A stretch of 64,000 nucleotides of DNA from the NCBI RefSeq assembly GCF_041021955.1, contig NZ_CP158375.1, positions 2,294,001 through 2,358,000 of the forward strand, written 5' to 3'. Both the position numbers and the translations under genes were made by a program. Origin of the DNA: Caulobacter sp. 73W (GTDB lineage: Bacteria; Pseudomonadota; Alphaproteobacteria; Caulobacterales; Caulobacteraceae). Shown one piece after another: positions 37,673 to 47,436 of this stretch. The notes beneath the pieces are model-generated. The model saw nothing but the letters and a program-made list of their open reading frames with translations. It did no database searches and was not told where the DNA came from. How positions within the stretch are numbered: the first letter of the stretch is position 1; the number at the start of each line of letters is the position of its first letter.

Positions 37673-38944
37673 ATGGACGACGCGGGTTCATCCCTGCAGG
37701 CGACGATGGCGCGGATCGGGCGGGAAGCCCGGGACGGCGCCCGCGCCTTGCGTCTGGCCAGCCCCGAGGTCCGCACCGCCGCTATCGCCGGCATGGCCGC
37801 CGCCATCCGTGAACAGGCTGACCTGATCCTTGCCGCCAACCAGGCCGACCAGGCGCAGGCGCGCGCCAACGGCCTGAGCGAGGCCTTGATCGACCGCATG
37901 GCGCTGGACGCCGGGCGGATCGCCGCCCTGGCGGATGCGGTGGCCGCCATCGCCGCCATTCCAGACCCTGTCGGTTCCGAGATCGCCCGCTGGGACCGGC
38001 CCAATGGCCTGGACATCGCTCGGGTCCGCACGCCGATCGGCGTGATCGCCATGATCTATGAGAGCCGTCCGAACGTCACCGCCGACGCGGCGGCCCTGTG
38101 TGTGCGGTCCGGCAACGCCGCCATCCTGCGCGGCGGCTCCGAGTGCCCGGCCAGCAACCTGGCGATCCACGCGGCGGTGGTCGATGGCCTGAAGGCCGCC
38201 GGTCTGCCGGCCGCCTGCGTCCAGGCCGTGCCGACGACGGACCGCGCGGCGGTGGGCCTGATCCTGGGCGGGCTCGACGGCGCGGTGGACCTGATCATCC
38301 CGCGCGGCGGCAAGAGCCTGGTGGCGCGCGTGCAGGCCGAGGCGCGGGCGCCGGTCCTGGGGCACCTCGAAGGCCTCAACCACGTCTTCGTCCACGCCGC
38401 CGCCGATCTGGAGACGGCGACGGCCGTGGTGGTCAACGCCAAGATGCGCCGGGTGTCCGTCTGCGGCTCTGCCGAAACTCTGCTGATCGACCGCGCCGCC
38501 GCCGATCGCCTGCTGCCGCCGATCGCGGCGGCCCTGGCCGCGGCCGGGTGCGAACTGCGCGGCGACGAGGCGGCGCGGGCCATCGCGCCCATGGCCGCCG
38601 CGACGCCCGAGGACTGGTCGACCGAATATCTCGCCCCGATCATCGCCGTAGCGGTGGTCGATGGAGTGGAGGGCGCGGCCGCCCACATCGCCGCATACGG
38701 CTCCGGCCATACCGACGCGATCCTGACCGAGGACGCGGCGACGGCGGACGCCTTCATCGCCTCGGTCGATTCCGCCATCGTGCTGGTCAACGCCTCGACC
38801 CAGTTCGCCGACGGCGGCGAATTCGGCTTCGGGGCCGAGATCGGCATCGCCACCGACAAGCTTCACGCCCGCGGCCCGGTTGGGGCCGAGCAATTGACGA
38901 CATTCAAGTATGTGGTTCGCGGGACCGGCCAGACTCGTCCCTGA
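37673..38944 (+). CDS. proA: Gamma-glutamyl phosphate reductase
   Basis: 423 residues from ATG 37673, with GAGG 4 bases upstream (GTG 37661 is the alternative). Second step of proline synthesis, NADPH-dependent. [20 protein letters not shown] and the catalytic Cys in [15 protein letters not shown] are clear. ProB and ProA are 60 bases apart. The gene overlaps the next by 35 bases if nadD uses its upstream ATG. Confidence 0.95.
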   Translation: MDDAGSSLQATMARIGREARDGARALRLASPEVRTAAIAGMAAAIREQADLILAANQADQAQARANGLSEALIDRMALDAGRIAALADAVAAIAAIPDPVGSEIARWDRPNGLDIARVRTPIGVIAMIYESRPNVTADAAALCVRSGNAAILRGGSECPASNLAIHAAVVDGLKAAGLPAACVQAVPTTDRAAVGLILGGLDGAVDLIIPRGGKSLVARVQAEARAPVLGHLEGLNHVFVHAAADLETATAVVVNAKMRRVSVCGSAETLLIDRAAADRLLPPIAAALAAAGCELRGDEAARAIAPMAAATPEDWSTEYLAPIIAVAVVDGVEGAAAHIAAYGSGHTDAILTEDAATADAFIASVDSAIVLVNASTQFADGGEFGFGAEIGIATDKLHARGPVGAEQLTTFKYVVRGTGQTRP

Positions 38945-39581
38945 GGCTGGCAGGCCGGCGGCGTCGCGGCTGGGGTTCACCCTCCAGCCCGGCATGCGCG
39001 TCGGTCTGTTCGGCGGCTCGTTCAACCCGGCGCACGAGGGGCATGCCCACGTAGCTGAAACGGCCCTGTCGCGCCTGCAGCTGGACCGGGTGATCTGGCT
39101 CGTCTCGCCGCAGAACCCGCTCAAGGCCTCGTCCGAGACGCAGCCGCTGGCCCAGCGCATGGCCAACGCCGCCCGCTGGGCGCGGGGGCCCAGGATGATC
39201 GTCAGCGGGGCCGAGACCCAGCTGGGCGTTCAGTACACCCTCGACACCATCCGCCTGCTGAAGGCGCGGCATCCGGGCGTGCATTTCGTCTGGATCATGG
39301 GGGCGGACAGCCTGGCGACCTTCCACCGCTGGCGCGGCTGGACCCAGATCATGCGCGAGGTGCCCGTGGCCGTGGTCTCGCGCCCCTGGGCGGCGCTCAA
39401 GGCGCGCACTTCGCCCACCGCGCGGCGGTTCGCCCATGCCCGCCGACCGGCCTCCGAGGCGCATCTGCTGCCCGGGTCGGACCCGCCGTCCTGGGTCTAT
39501 CTGACAGGGCCCTTGAACTTCGCCTCGTCCACCGCCCTGCGTGATCGGGCGCGGCAGGAGGGCGCGCCGAAGAGCGGCTGA
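38910..39581 (+). CDS. nadD: Nicotinate-nucleotide adenylyltransferase
   Basis: Converts nicotinate mononucleotide and ATP to deamido-NAD. Nucleotidyltransferase motif [19 protein letters not shown] with Hx[16 protein letters not shown] and the late [11 protein letters not shown] (ISSTxxR) are intact. The start is uncertain: ATG 38910 overlaps proA by 35 bases and gives 223 residues; ATG 38994 starts exactly at [10 protein letters not shown] and gives 195. Neither has a good ribosome-binding site. The upstream residues RLGFTLQPG look plausible for the family, so I keep the longer form. Confidence 0.92.
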   Translation: MWFAGPARLVPEAGRPAASRLGFTLQPGMRVGLFGGSFNPAHEGHAHVAETALSRLQLDRVIWLVSPQNPLKASSETQPLAQRMANAARWARGPRMIVSGAETQLGVQYTLDTIRLLKARHPGVHFVWIMGADSLATFHRWRGWTQIMREVPVAVVSRPWAALKARTSPTARRFAHARRPASEAHLLPGSDPPSWVYLTGPLNFASSTALRDRARQEGAPKSG

Positions 39582-39631
39582 GTCAAACCACTCACAACCT
39601 GGGGATTTTTGTGATAGGGTCGGACGCTTGC

Positions 39632-40075
39632 GTGACCACCCATAGGAGTATTCCGCTGAACCGCGAGTCCGCGCACAGCGCGCCGGAAGGCCAGGCGACC
39701 GCCGTCGAGCCTTCTTCTGACGACCAAGGGCCGACTAAGCCGCTGGAGAAACTGATCCTCGCCCGTCTCGACGACGACAAGGCTCAGGACGTCGTTTTCA
39801 TCGATCTCAAAGACAAAAGCAGCGTCGCCGACAGCCTGATCGTGGCGTCCGGCCGTTCGCACCGTCACGTCGGCGCTTTGGCCGACCACCTGCTGCGCGT
39901 CCTCAAGGAAGAGGGCTTCGGTCGTGCGCGGGTCGAAGGCCTGCCGCATTGCGACTGGGTGCTGATCGACGCGGGTGACGTGATCGTCCACCTGTTCCGT
40001 CCCGAAGTGCGCACCTTCTACAACATCGAGAAGATCTGGTCGGTCGAGCCGCCGGTGCGCACCGTCGCCAACTGA
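39632..40075 (+). CDS. rsfS: Ribosomal silencing factor RsfS
   Basis: About 147 residues. RsfS binds L14 and blocks subunit joining in stationary phase. The conserved core begins at PLEKLILARLDDDKAQDVVF, with DSLIVASGRSHRHVGALADHL and HCDWVLIDAGDVIVHLF. No ATG is available. In-frame options are GTG 39611, GTG 39632 and a CTG at 39656 that has a perfect AGGAG 7 bases upstream. I list GTG 39632 conservatively. All place a disordered leader of 30-45 residues before the core. Confidence 0.9.
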   Translation: MTTHRSIPLNRESAHSAPEGQATAVEPSSDDQGPTKPLEKLILARLDDDKAQDVVFIDLKDKSSVADSLIVASGRSHRHVGALADHLLRVLKEEGFGRARVEGLPHCDWVLIDAGDVIVHLFRPEVRTFYNIEKIWSVEPPVRTVAN

Positions 40076-40080
40076 CCCCG

Positions 40081-40104
40081 CGGCCCGCTGTCTGAAGCGG
40101 GCCG
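40081..40104 (+). other. Intergenic hairpin between rsfS and rlmH
   Basis: CGGCCCGCT / AGCGGGCCG, 9-base arms and a 6-base loop, no T-run. It fills most of the 41-base gap and may adjust expression between the two genes. Confidence 0.5.
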
Positions 40105-40116
40105 TCGCTCTCCCTC

Positions 40117-40581
40117 ATGCGTATCACCCTGCTCACTGTGGGCCGTCTGGGCCGGATGGTCGAAGCGCAACTGGCGCTCGACTACTGCCAGCGCGCCACG
40201 GCGTCAGGCCGCGCCCTGGGCCTTGGCCCGGTGGAGATCGTCGAGGTCGAGTCCCGCAAGCCGGGCAAGGCCGCCGAGGCCGAGGTCCTTCGTCCCCATT
40301 TCGAGGGCGCGCATGTGATCTGCTGCGACGAGCACGGCGCCGCCCGCCCGTCCCGGGCCTTCGCGGGCGAGATCGGCAAGCTGCGTGACGACGGGGTGCG
40401 CAAGCTGGTGCTCGTGATCGGCGGCGCCGACGGGCTGGATCCGTCCCTGCTGGCGGCGGCCAACGGCAAGCTGGCGTTCGGGCCGCAAACCTGGCCCCAC
40501 GCCCTCGCCCGGGCGATGCTCGCCGAGCAGATCTATCGGGCGGTGACCATTCTGGCCGGCTCGCCCTATCATCGCGACTAA
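40117..40581 (+). CDS. rlmH: 23S rRNA pseudouridine-1915 N3-methyltransferase
   Basis: 154 residues, the standard length. SPOUT-class enzyme that methylates pseudouridine 1915 in helix 69 of 70S ribosomes. Knot motifs LVLVIGGADGLD and LARAMLAEQIYRAVTILAGSPYHRD at the C-terminus are diagnostic. rsfS-rlmH is a widely conserved pair. Confidence 0.96.
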   Translation: MRITLLTVGRLGRMVEAQLALDYCQRATASGRALGLGPVEIVEVESRKPGKAAEAEVLRPHFEGAHVICCDEHGAARPSRAFAGEIGKLRDDGVRKLVLVIGGADGLDPSLLAAANGKLAFGPQTWPHALARAMLAEQIYRAVTILAGSPYHRD

Positions 40582-40600
40582 GGCCAAGCTACCAAACGCC

Positions 40601-41590
40601 ATGGCCCGCCGCTTCGTGACCGTCGCCGTCGTCCTCGCCGCTCTCGCGGCCGCGGGCGCCGTGGCGGCTTTCCAGCTGGATCAGCGCGCCGCCAGCAACG
40701 CCGCGGCCCTTCAGGCCCGCCGCGACGTGGCCGCCCTGCGCAACGAGCTGGACCGCCTTCAGGCCGAGCAGGTGAAGGATCTGGTCGGGGTGGACGCCAA
40801 GCGCGCCGCCCTGCAGTCGCTGAACGTGCGCGAGGCCGCGCTCACCATCGAGCTGGGCAAGAACCGCGCGAGCCTGGCCAAACTGTTGTCCATGCTGCAG
40901 CTCTACCGGCTGAACCCTCCGCCTGCCCTGATGGTCAGCCCGCAGGACGCCCGAAAGGCTGTGCGCGCCGCCATCCTGGTGCGGTCCATGACGCCCGAGC
41001 TCAAGGCCCGCTCCGACGAGGTGGCCAGCCGCGCCCGGGTGATCGCGGCTCTTCGTCGCGAGGCGGCGGCCTCCGCCGAGGACCTCTTCACCACCGAAAG
41101 CGCCCTGGCCGACCGCCGCGGCCTGATCGAAAAGCGCCTGACCGAGGCGGCGGACCTGGAAAGACAGGCTGCCCTGGCCGGGCTGACGCCGCAGCCGCGC
41201 GCCACCGGGGTCCTGTCCCTGATCCGGCCGGTGGACGGGGCGATCATCCGGCGGTTCGGCGAAAACCTGCCCAACGGCGGGCATTCACGGGGGCTCAGCC
41301 TCACCGCCGGCGCTGGCGAAACGGTCAAAAGCCCGGCTCGGGGGATCGTGGAATATGCAGGTCCGCTGGAGGGTTGGGGCCTTGTCTTGATTATCCGCTC
41401 GGAGGGCGCCTACCATCTGGTTCTCGCGGGGCTCGGGGGGGTCTCCGTCGTCCCCGGACAATCCGTCGCGGCCGGCGCCCCTGTTGGGCGTACGACCGAT
41501 GGTGGAAACTCGGAGGTGGAGCTCTATTTTGAGGTCCGTGAGGGCGAGACGCCGGTTGACCCGGCCAAACGCCTGAAACCGACGGCCTGA
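40601..41590 (+). CDS. EnvC-type murein hydrolase activator with degenerate LytM domain
   Basis: 329 residues. Signal/anchor helix at the N-terminus (VTVAVVLAALAAAGAVAAF). Residues about 30-205 form coiled coil (ARRDVAALRNELDRLQAEQ and onward). The LytM (M23) domain about 225-325 lacks most zinc ligands: the HLHFE position reads VELYFE and the HxGxD region reads HSRGLSL, as in EnvC. Such proteins activate amidases rather than cut peptidoglycan; Caulobacter LdpF is the likely counterpart. The next gene is the protease CtpA, as in many alphaproteobacteria. Confidence 0.88.
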   Translation: MARRFVTVAVVLAALAAAGAVAAFQLDQRAASNAAALQARRDVAALRNELDRLQAEQVKDLVGVDAKRAALQSLNVREAALTIELGKNRASLAKLLSMLQLYRLNPPPALMVSPQDARKAVRAAILVRSMTPELKARSDEVASRARVIAALRREAAASAEDLFTTESALADRRGLIEKRLTEAADLERQAALAGLTPQPRATGVLSLIRPVDGAIIRRFGENLPNGGHSRGLSLTAGAGETVKSPARGIVEYAGPLEGWGLVLIIRSEGAYHLVLAGLGGVSVVPGQSVAAGAPVGRTTDGGNSEVELYFEVREGETPVDPAKRLKPTA

Positions 41591-41627
41591 AAAGGCCGTT
41601 CGCCACCGGGGCACGGGGCGTTTTTTT
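41582..41627 (+). terminator. Compound terminator between the EnvC-like gene and ctpA
   Basis: A first hairpin ACGGCCT-GAAA-AGGCCGT overlaps the stop codon; a second CGCC / GGCG stem is followed by seven T. ctpA should therefore have its own promoter or depend on read-through. Confidence 0.6.
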
Positions 41628-41674
41628 GATCGCGGCGGATGTATCCGTCGCAAGGGAGCCGGACGGCTGACGAT

Positions 41675-43057
41675 ATGCGCAAGTACCTGGTGATCGGCGT
41701 TTCTTCCTTCGTGCTCGGCGCTGGCGCCATGGCCTATCTGAGCCCGATGGCTCAGGCCGCGCTGCAGCCCAAGGCCAAGACCTACCGGATGCTGGAGCTG
41801 TTCGGCGACGTGGTGGACACGGTCGAGCGCCAGTACGTGGCGCCCGTCGACGACACCAAGCTGATCGAGTCCGCCCTGGACGGCATGCTGTCTTCGCTCG
41901 ACCCGCACTCAGGCTATCTGAGCCCGGACGGCTTCGAGGACATGCAGGACAACACCCGCGGCGAGTACGGCGGCATCGGCCTGGAAGTCACCAGCGAAGA
42001 AGGCGTGGTCAAGGTCATCTCGCCAATGGACGGCACCCCGGCCGAGCGCGCCGGCGTCCAGCCCGGCGACTACATCACCGCCGTCAACGGCTCCTCGGTG
42101 CTGGGCCTGTCCACCAACGACGTGGTCAAGCAGCTGCGCGGCGAGCCGGGCTCGGCCGTGGGCCTGACCCTGGCGCGCGAGAAGAGCGACCCCGTCGAGG
42201 TGAAGCTGACGCGCGAGGTGATCAAGCCGCGCACCGTCACCGCCCGCGTCGAAGGCGACTACGGCTATGTCCGCCTGGCCAGCTTCAACGAGAAGGCCAC
42301 CGACGAGGTCGAGGCCGCGGTGAAGGACCTGAAGGCCAAGAACCCGAACATGAAGGGCCTGGTCTTCGATCTGCGCAACAATCCGGGCGGTCTGGTCGAC
42401 CAGTCGGTCGGCGTGGCGGACCTGTTCCTGGAAGGCGGCGAAGTCGTCAGCCAGCGCGGGCGCGATCCGCGCGACATCGAACGCTACAACGCCCGTCCGG
42501 GCGACATCCTGAACGGCCTGCCCATGGTGGTGCTGATCAACCAGGGCTCGGCCTCGGCCTCTGAAATCGTCGCCGGCGCCCTGAAGGACCGCAAGCGCGC
42601 CGAGATCGTCGGCCTGACCAGCTTCGGCAAGGGTTCGGTGCAGACCGTGATCCCGCTGCGAGGCGGCCAGGACGGCGCCCTGAAGCTGACCACGGCGCGC
42701 TACTACACGCCGTCGGGCCGCTCCATCCAGCAGACCGGCATCGACCCGGACCTGGAAGTCGCCCAGACGCGCGAACAGGCCCAGTCCATCGCCAACCAGG
42801 CCTGGTTCAGCGAGGCCAGCTTCAAGAACGCGCTCAACGCCGAGGAGGGCAAGACCCGCCGCGGCGTGCACGAGCCGGCCGAAGCGCCGCCGCCCGCCTT
42901 CGATGAGAAGAAGGGCGACTTCCAGCTCAGCCGCGCGCTGGAGGTGCTCAAGCACGGCTCGGTCGCCGCCACGCCCAAGCTGCCCAAGCCGGCGGCCAAG
43001 GTCGCCGACCTTGTGGCCAAGAGCGTCAAGCCGGAGCCCAAGCCCGCCACCAAGTAG
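41675..43057 (+). CDS. ctpA: C-terminal processing protease (S41 family)
   Basis: 460 residues from ATG 41675. An N-terminal signal/anchor (RKYLVIGVSSFVLGAGAMAY), then the S41 N-domain (LDPHSGYLSPDGFEDM), a PDZ domain (about 85-165, GIGLEVTSEEGVVKVISP) and the protease core with Ser in NQGSASASEIVAGAL and Lys in TSFGKGSVQTV forming the Ser-Lys dyad. The C-terminal 80 residues are Pro/Lys/Ala-rich. It degrades or processes periplasmic proteins, often peptidoglycan hydrolases. Confidence 0.95.
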   Translation: MRKYLVIGVSSFVLGAGAMAYLSPMAQAALQPKAKTYRMLELFGDVVDTVERQYVAPVDDTKLIESALDGMLSSLDPHSGYLSPDGFEDMQDNTRGEYGGIGLEVTSEEGVVKVISPMDGTPAERAGVQPGDYITAVNGSSVLGLSTNDVVKQLRGEPGSAVGLTLAREKSDPVEVKLTREVIKPRTVTARVEGDYGYVRLASFNEKATDEVEAAVKDLKAKNPNMKGLVFDLRNNPGGLVDQSVGVADLFLEGGEVVSQRGRDPRDIERYNARPGDILNGLPMVVLINQGSASASEIVAGALKDRKRAEIVGLTSFGKGSVQTVIPLRGGQDGALKLTTARYYTPSGRSIQQTGIDPDLEVAQTREQAQSIANQAWFSEASFKNALNAEEGKTRRGVHEPAEAPPPAFDEKKGDFQLSRALEVLKHGSVAATPKLPKPAAKVADLVAKSVKPEPKPATK

Positions 43058-43082
43058 GTCCGGCTCTCCGACGTCAGATCAG

Positions 43083-43114
43083 CGCCTCTCCGGAATGTCC
43101 GGGGAGGCGTTTTT
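43083..43114 (+). terminator. Rho-independent terminator after ctpA
   Basis: CGCCTCTCCGG / CCGGGGAGGCG (one G:T or mismatch) with TTTTT. Confidence 0.88.
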
Positions 43115-43144
43115 CGTTGGCGGCCCACCGGCTAAGGTGCGGCC

Positions 43145-43945
43145 ATGGATCAAGACGCCGATACCCTATCCGCCGCCAACGCCGCCCAGATGGCCTCTCC
43201 CTCGTACCGCCTTGCGGCCCTCGACCAGAGCTTCATGCTCGGCGAGTCCATGCGCGGGGTGCGGTTCCTGCTGGAGTTCGCCAAGGCGGACGAGGCCCTG
43301 CGCAACTGGGGTGTCCGCTCGACCATCGTGGTGTTCGGGGCCGCCCGGGTGCGCGAGACGGACGAGGGGCGGCGGGGCGGCTGGTACGCCCAGGCGCGGG
43401 CCTTCGGACGCATCGCGTCGGAGCGCGGCGGGGCGATCATCGAGAACAAGCCGGTCCGCGACAACGTCATCGCCACCGGCGGCGGCCCCGGCATCATGGA
43501 GGCGGCCAATCGCGGGGCGGCCGACGTCGGCGCGCCGTCGATCGGCTTCAACATCACCCTGCCGCACGAACAGGCGCCCAACCCCTACAGCACGCCGGAA
43601 CTGACCTTCCGTTTCCACTACTTCGCCATGCGCAAAATGCACTTGGCCATGCGGGCCAATGCGCTGGTGGTGTTCCCGGGCGGCTTCGGCACCCTGGATG
43701 AGCTGTTCGAGATTCTCACCTTGCGCCAGGTCGACAAGGCCCCGCGCATCCCCATCGTCCTGTTCGACGAGTCCTACTGGCGCTCGATCATCAATTTCGA
43801 CGCCCTGATCGAGCACGGCATGATCAGTCCGCACGACATGGACCTGTTCCGCTTCGCCGAGACGGCCGAGGGCGTGTGGGAAGCCTTGCTGGCCTGCGGA
43901 CTGGCGCCGGGCGAGACGGCCGAGCCGCCGCCGCCCGCGTCCTGA
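43145..43945 (+). CDS. LOG family protein (TIGR00730-like)
   Basis: 266 residues. The family motifs ATGGGPGIMEAANRG and FPGGFGTLDELFEILTLRQ (PGGxGTxxE) are intact; homologues are nucleotide 5'-monophosphate phosphoribohydrolases that release cytokinin-like bases, often misnamed lysine decarboxylases. The long N-terminal helical part (LDQSFMLGESMRGVRFLLEF) matches the longer bacterial subgroup. Cellular role in bacteria is purine nucleotide salvage or unknown. Confidence 0.88.
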   Translation: MDQDADTLSAANAAQMASPSYRLAALDQSFMLGESMRGVRFLLEFAKADEALRNWGVRSTIVVFGAARVRETDEGRRGGWYAQARAFGRIASERGGAIIENKPVRDNVIATGGGPGIMEAANRGAADVGAPSIGFNITLPHEQAPNPYSTPELTFRFHYFAMRKMHLAMRANALVVFPGGFGTLDELFEILTLRQVDKAPRIPIVLFDESYWRSIINFDALIEHGMISPHDMDLFRFAETAEGVWEALLACGLAPGETAEPPPPAS

Positions 43946-44082
43946 AATCGTCACACGCCGGTGGTGGAAGGGCGCGCCGGGATGGTGTTAGCTTCCGCCC
44001 TGGCGAATAAATTCATCAAGGGTTGAATTTATCGCCGTTCCGGGCGAGATCGAAGCCAAGCAGGCGCCCAAGGGAGGGATCA

Positions 44083-44793
44083 ATGGCCGACAAGGTCAAG
44101 CCGAACGCCGTCGAGGCCCTTCACGGGCTGCTGTTTGACGGCATGACGATCATGGCCGGGGGCTTCGGCCTCTGCGGCATTCCGGAAAACCTGATCGCGG
44201 CCATCCGCGAGACCGGGGTCAAGGACCTGACGGTCATCTCCAACAACTGCGGGGTGGACGGCTTCGGCCTCGGCATCCTGCTGGAGAACCGGCAGATCAA
44301 GAAGATGGTCAGCTCCTATGTGGGCGAGAACAAGCTGTTCGAGCAGTTGTACCTGTCCGGTGAGCTGGAGTTGGAATTCAATCCGCAGGGCACCCTGGCC
44401 GAGCGCATCCGCGCCGGCGGCGCGGGCATCCCGGCCTTCTTCACCAAGACCGGCGTCGGCACCTTGGTGGCCGAGGGCAAGGAAGTGCGCGAGTTCGACG
44501 GGGAGCTCTATGTGATGGAGCGCGGCCTGGTCGCCGACCTGTCGATCGTGAAGGCCTGGAAGGGTGATCGCGAGGGCAATCTCGTCTACCGAAAGACCGC
44601 CCGGAACTTCAATCCGATGATGGCCACCGCCGGCAAGGCCACGGTGGTCGAGGTCGAGGAGCTGGTGGAGATCGGCGCGCTCGACAAGGACAACATCCAC
44701 ACCCCCGGCATCTACGTCGATCACATCTTCAAGGGCGCCGTGTTTGAGAAACGCATCGAGCGCGTGACCACCCGCCAGAAGGAAACCGTCTGA
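44083..44793 (+). CDS. scoA: Succinyl-CoA:3-ketoacid CoA transferase subunit A
   Basis: 236 residues from ATG 44083, with GGGAGGG upstream. CoA-transferase family I alpha subunit: [49 protein letters not shown]. It forms the enzyme with ScoB, moving CoA from succinyl-CoA to acetoacetate for ketone-body use. Its stop overlaps the start of scoB (TGATG). Confidence 0.95.
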   Translation: MADKVKPNAVEALHGLLFDGMTIMAGGFGLCGIPENLIAAIRETGVKDLTVISNNCGVDGFGLGILLENRQIKKMVSSYVGENKLFEQLYLSGELELEFNPQGTLAERIRAGGAGIPAFFTKTGVGTLVAEGKEVREFDGELYVMERGLVADLSIVKAWKGDREGNLVYRKTARNFNPMMATAGKATVVEVEELVEIGALDKDNIHTPGIYVDHIFKGAVFEKRIERVTTRQKETV

Positions 44794-45437
44794 TGGCCTG
44801 GACCCGTGACGAGATGGCCGCCCGTGCGGCCGCAGAGCTGCGCGACGGCTTCTACGTGAACCTGGGCATCGGCATCCCGACCCTGGTGGCCAACTACATC
44901 CCGGCCGGCATGCACGTGACGCTGCAGAGCGAGAACGGCATGTTGGGCATGGGGCCGTTCCCCTATGAGGGCGAGGCGGACGCCGACCTGATCAACGCCG
45001 GCAAGCAGACGATCACCGAACTGGACAGCTCATCCTATTTCAGCTCGGCCGACAGCTTCGCCATGATCCGTGGCGGCCATATCGACCTGTCGATCCTTGG
45101 CGCCATGCAGGTGGCCGAGAACGGCGACCTCGCCAACTGGATGGTCCCCGGCAAGATGGTCAAGGGCATGGGCGGGGCCATGGACCTGGTCGCCGGCGTG
45201 CGCCGCGTGGTCGTGGTCATGGAGCACTCGGAGAAGTCCGGCGCGGCCAAGCTGGTCAAGGCCTGCACCCTGCCGCTGACCGGGGCCAAGGTGGTGGACA
45301 TGGTCGTCACGGACCTGGGCGTCTTCCAGGTCGGGCGCGGCGCGGGGGTGACCCTGACCGAGCTGGCGCCGGGCGTGACGGTCGAAGAGATCACCGCCAA
45401 GACCGACGCCGCCTTCGCGGTCGCTCTAGGCAAATAA
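44793..45437 (+). CDS. scoB: Succinyl-CoA:3-ketoacid CoA transferase subunit B
   Basis: 214 residues, 1-base overlap with scoA. The catalytic Glu lies in [30 protein letters not shown] and [12 protein letters not shown] are typical. Together the pair matches the two-subunit bacterial enzyme. Confidence 0.95.
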   Translation: MAWTRDEMAARAAAELRDGFYVNLGIGIPTLVANYIPAGMHVTLQSENGMLGMGPFPYEGEADADLINAGKQTITELDSSSYFSSADSFAMIRGGHIDLSILGAMQVAENGDLANWMVPGKMVKGMGGAMDLVAGVRRVVVVMEHSEKSGAAKLVKACTLPLTGAKVVDMVVTDLGVFQVGRGAGVTLTELAPGVTVEEITAKTDAAFAVALGK

Positions 45438-45454
45438 ACGCTACAATCGACCGG

Positions 45455-45488
45455 GCCGGGCGATCGCTGCTTGCGCAGCGCGCCCGGC
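45455..45488 (+). other. Strong intergenic hairpin between scoB and the antiporter gene
   Basis: GCCGGGCG / CGCCCGGC outer arms and CGCTGC / GCAGCG inner arms with TTGC loop. No T-run; possible Rho-dependent stop site or mRNA structure. Confidence 0.5.
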
Positions 45489-45528
45489 TTCGCTTGTGTG
45501 GCCGCTGGTGATTGCAGAGGGGCCCGGC

Positions 45529-47391
45529 ATGGCGGCTGAAACTTCCGGTCTGGCTCTTGGACAAGCCGTCGCGCTGCTGACGGCGGGCGTCGTCGCGGTG
45601 CCGGTGTTTCGTCGCCTCGGCCTCGGCTCGGTGCTTGGTTACCTGGCGGCCGGCCTGCTGATCGGGCCCTTCGGCCTGCGCCTGTTCTCGGATCCCGAAT
45701 CCATTCTCCACGTCGCCGAGCTCGGCGTCGTGATGTTCCTGTTCATCATCGGGCTGGAGATGCGCCCGGCCAAGCTGTGGAACCTGCGCAAGGAGATCTT
45801 CGGTCTCGGCGCGGCCCAGGTGCTGGTCTGCGGCGCTCTGCTTTCCGGTGTCGGCATCGCCGCCGGCCTGCAGCCCGCCATGGCGGTGATCGGCGCCATG
45901 GGCTTCGTCCTGTCGTCCACCGCCGTGATCATGACCATGCTGAGCGAGCGGGGCGAGGCGGGCACGCCCGCCGGCCAGCGGGCGGTGTCGATCCTGCTGC
46001 TGGAAGATATCGCCATCGTGCCGCTGCTGGCCCTGGTGGCTGTGCTCGCCGCCCTGAACGGCGGCGCCCACGCCGATGCGCGGCCGGGGTGGCAGGCGGT
46101 GCTGATCGGCCTGGCGGCGGTGGCCGGGGTGATCGCCGTAGGCAAGTGGCTGCTCAATCCCATGTTCCGCCTGCTGGCGGCCTCCGGCGCGCGCGAGGTG
46201 ATGACCGCCGCCGCCCTGCTGGTGGTCCTGGGCGCGGCCCTGGTTATGCAGGTCGGCGGACTGTCCATGGCCATGGGCGCCTTCCTGGCCGGGGTGCTGC
46301 TGTCGGAATCCAGCTTCCGCCACCAGCTCGAAGCTGACATCGAGCCCTTCCGGGGCATCCTGCTGGGCCTGTTCTTCCTCAGCGTCGGCATGTCGCTGAA
46401 CCTGTCGGTTGTGGGATCCCAGTGGGTGCTGATCCTGGCCGGCACCGTGGTGTTCATGGTGGTGAAGGCCGCCGGCATCTATGGCGTCGCGCGGCTGTTC
46501 AAGGCCTCGCCGCGAGAGTTTGCGGAACGCGCGGCCCTGTTCGCCCAGGGCGGCGAGTTCGCCTTCGTCCTTTATGCGGCGGCCCTGTCGGCCGGGGTGC
46601 TGGACGCGGCCACCAGCGCGTCCATGAGCGCCATCGTCATCCTGTCCATGGCCCTGACCCCGCTGGTCACCATCGCCGTCACCCGCCTCCTGCCGGCCGA
46701 GCAGCCGTCGATGGACGGGATCGAAAGCGCCGAGGCCCTTGAGGGCCGGGTGCTGATCATCGGCTTTGGCCGTTTCGCCCAGGTGGTCAGCCAGCCGCTG
46801 CTGGCGCGCGGCGTCGACATCTCGATCATCGAGGTCGACGTGGAGATGATCCAGGCGGCGTCGAAGTTCGGCTTCAAGGTCTATTACGGCGACGGAACCC
46901 GCCTCGACGTCCTGCACGCTAGCGGCGCCGCTAGCGCGGAGGCGATCGTGGTCTGCGTCGACAAGCCGGAAGTGGCCGACCAGATCGTCAAGCTGGCCAA
47001 GGCGGAGTTTCCGCTGGCCAAGCTGTACGTCCGCGCCTTTGACCGGGGCCATGTGCTGCGCCTGATCGAGCAGCAGGTCGACTATCAGATCCGCGAGACC
47101 TTCGAGTCCGCCCTCGTGTTCGGCCGCGCCCTGCTGGTGGATCTGGGAATTCCCGAGGATGTCGCCGATGAGACCATGAACGACGTGCGCGTACGCGACG
47201 AGATGCGGCTGGAGATGCAGATCGTCGGCGGGCTCACCGCCGGCCGCTCGCTGATGCGCGGCAATATGAGCACGCCCGAGCCGGCCCCCCTTGTCCAGCC
47301 CAAGCACGGCGGCCGCGGCCTCAATCCCGAAGCGGCGGAAGCCATCGCCAAGGCGCGGGCCGCCGAAGAGCGGGCGGACGCAGGGGCTTAA
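45529..47391 (+). CDS. Kef-type cation:proton antiporter (CPA2) with RCK domain
   Basis: 620 residues from ATG 45529, with AGAGGGG upstream. Twelve or so membrane helices (about 5-385) with GVVMFLFIIGLEMRP, GFVLSSTAVIMTML and SMAMGAFLAGVLLSES, characteristic of KefB/KefC. A cytoplasmic NAD-binding RCK/TrkA-N domain follows (VLIIGFGRFAQVVSQPLL, about 405-530), then about 90 residues of flexible tail. It probably exports K+ in exchange for H+, perhaps gated by glutathione adducts or nucleotides. Confidence 0.93.
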   Translation: MAAETSGLALGQAVALLTAGVVAVPVFRRLGLGSVLGYLAAGLLIGPFGLRLFSDPESILHVAELGVVMFLFIIGLEMRPAKLWNLRKEIFGLGAAQVLVCGALLSGVGIAAGLQPAMAVIGAMGFVLSSTAVIMTMLSERGEAGTPAGQRAVSILLLEDIAIVPLLALVAVLAALNGGAHADARPGWQAVLIGLAAVAGVIAVGKWLLNPMFRLLAASGAREVMTAAALLVVLGAALVMQVGGLSMAMGAFLAGVLLSESSFRHQLEADIEPFRGILLGLFFLSVGMSLNLSVVGSQWVLILAGTVVFMVVKAAGIYGVARLFKASPREFAERAALFAQGGEFAFVLYAAALSAGVLDAATSASMSAIVILSMALTPLVTIAVTRLLPAEQPSMDGIESAEALEGRVLIIGFGRFAQVVSQPLLARGVDISIIEVDVEMIQAASKFGFKVYYGDGTRLDVLHASGAASAEAIVVCVDKPEVADQIVKLAKAEFPLAKLYVRAFDRGHVLRLIEQQVDYQIRETFESALVFGRALLVDLGIPEDVADETMNDVRVRDEMRLEMQIVGGLTAGRSLMRGNMSTPEPAPLVQPKHGGRGLNPEAAEAIAKARAAEERADAGA

Positions 47392-47436
47392 GACGCCGCA
47401 CTTGCGGGGCGGCGTCGGCGGGCCATCTCTTCAGGC

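Noticed and set aside
45391..47307. 638-codon minus-strand frame opposite the Kef-type antiporter
   Set aside because: His/Gln/Gly-rich composition without domains; the antiporter on the plus strand is unambiguous.
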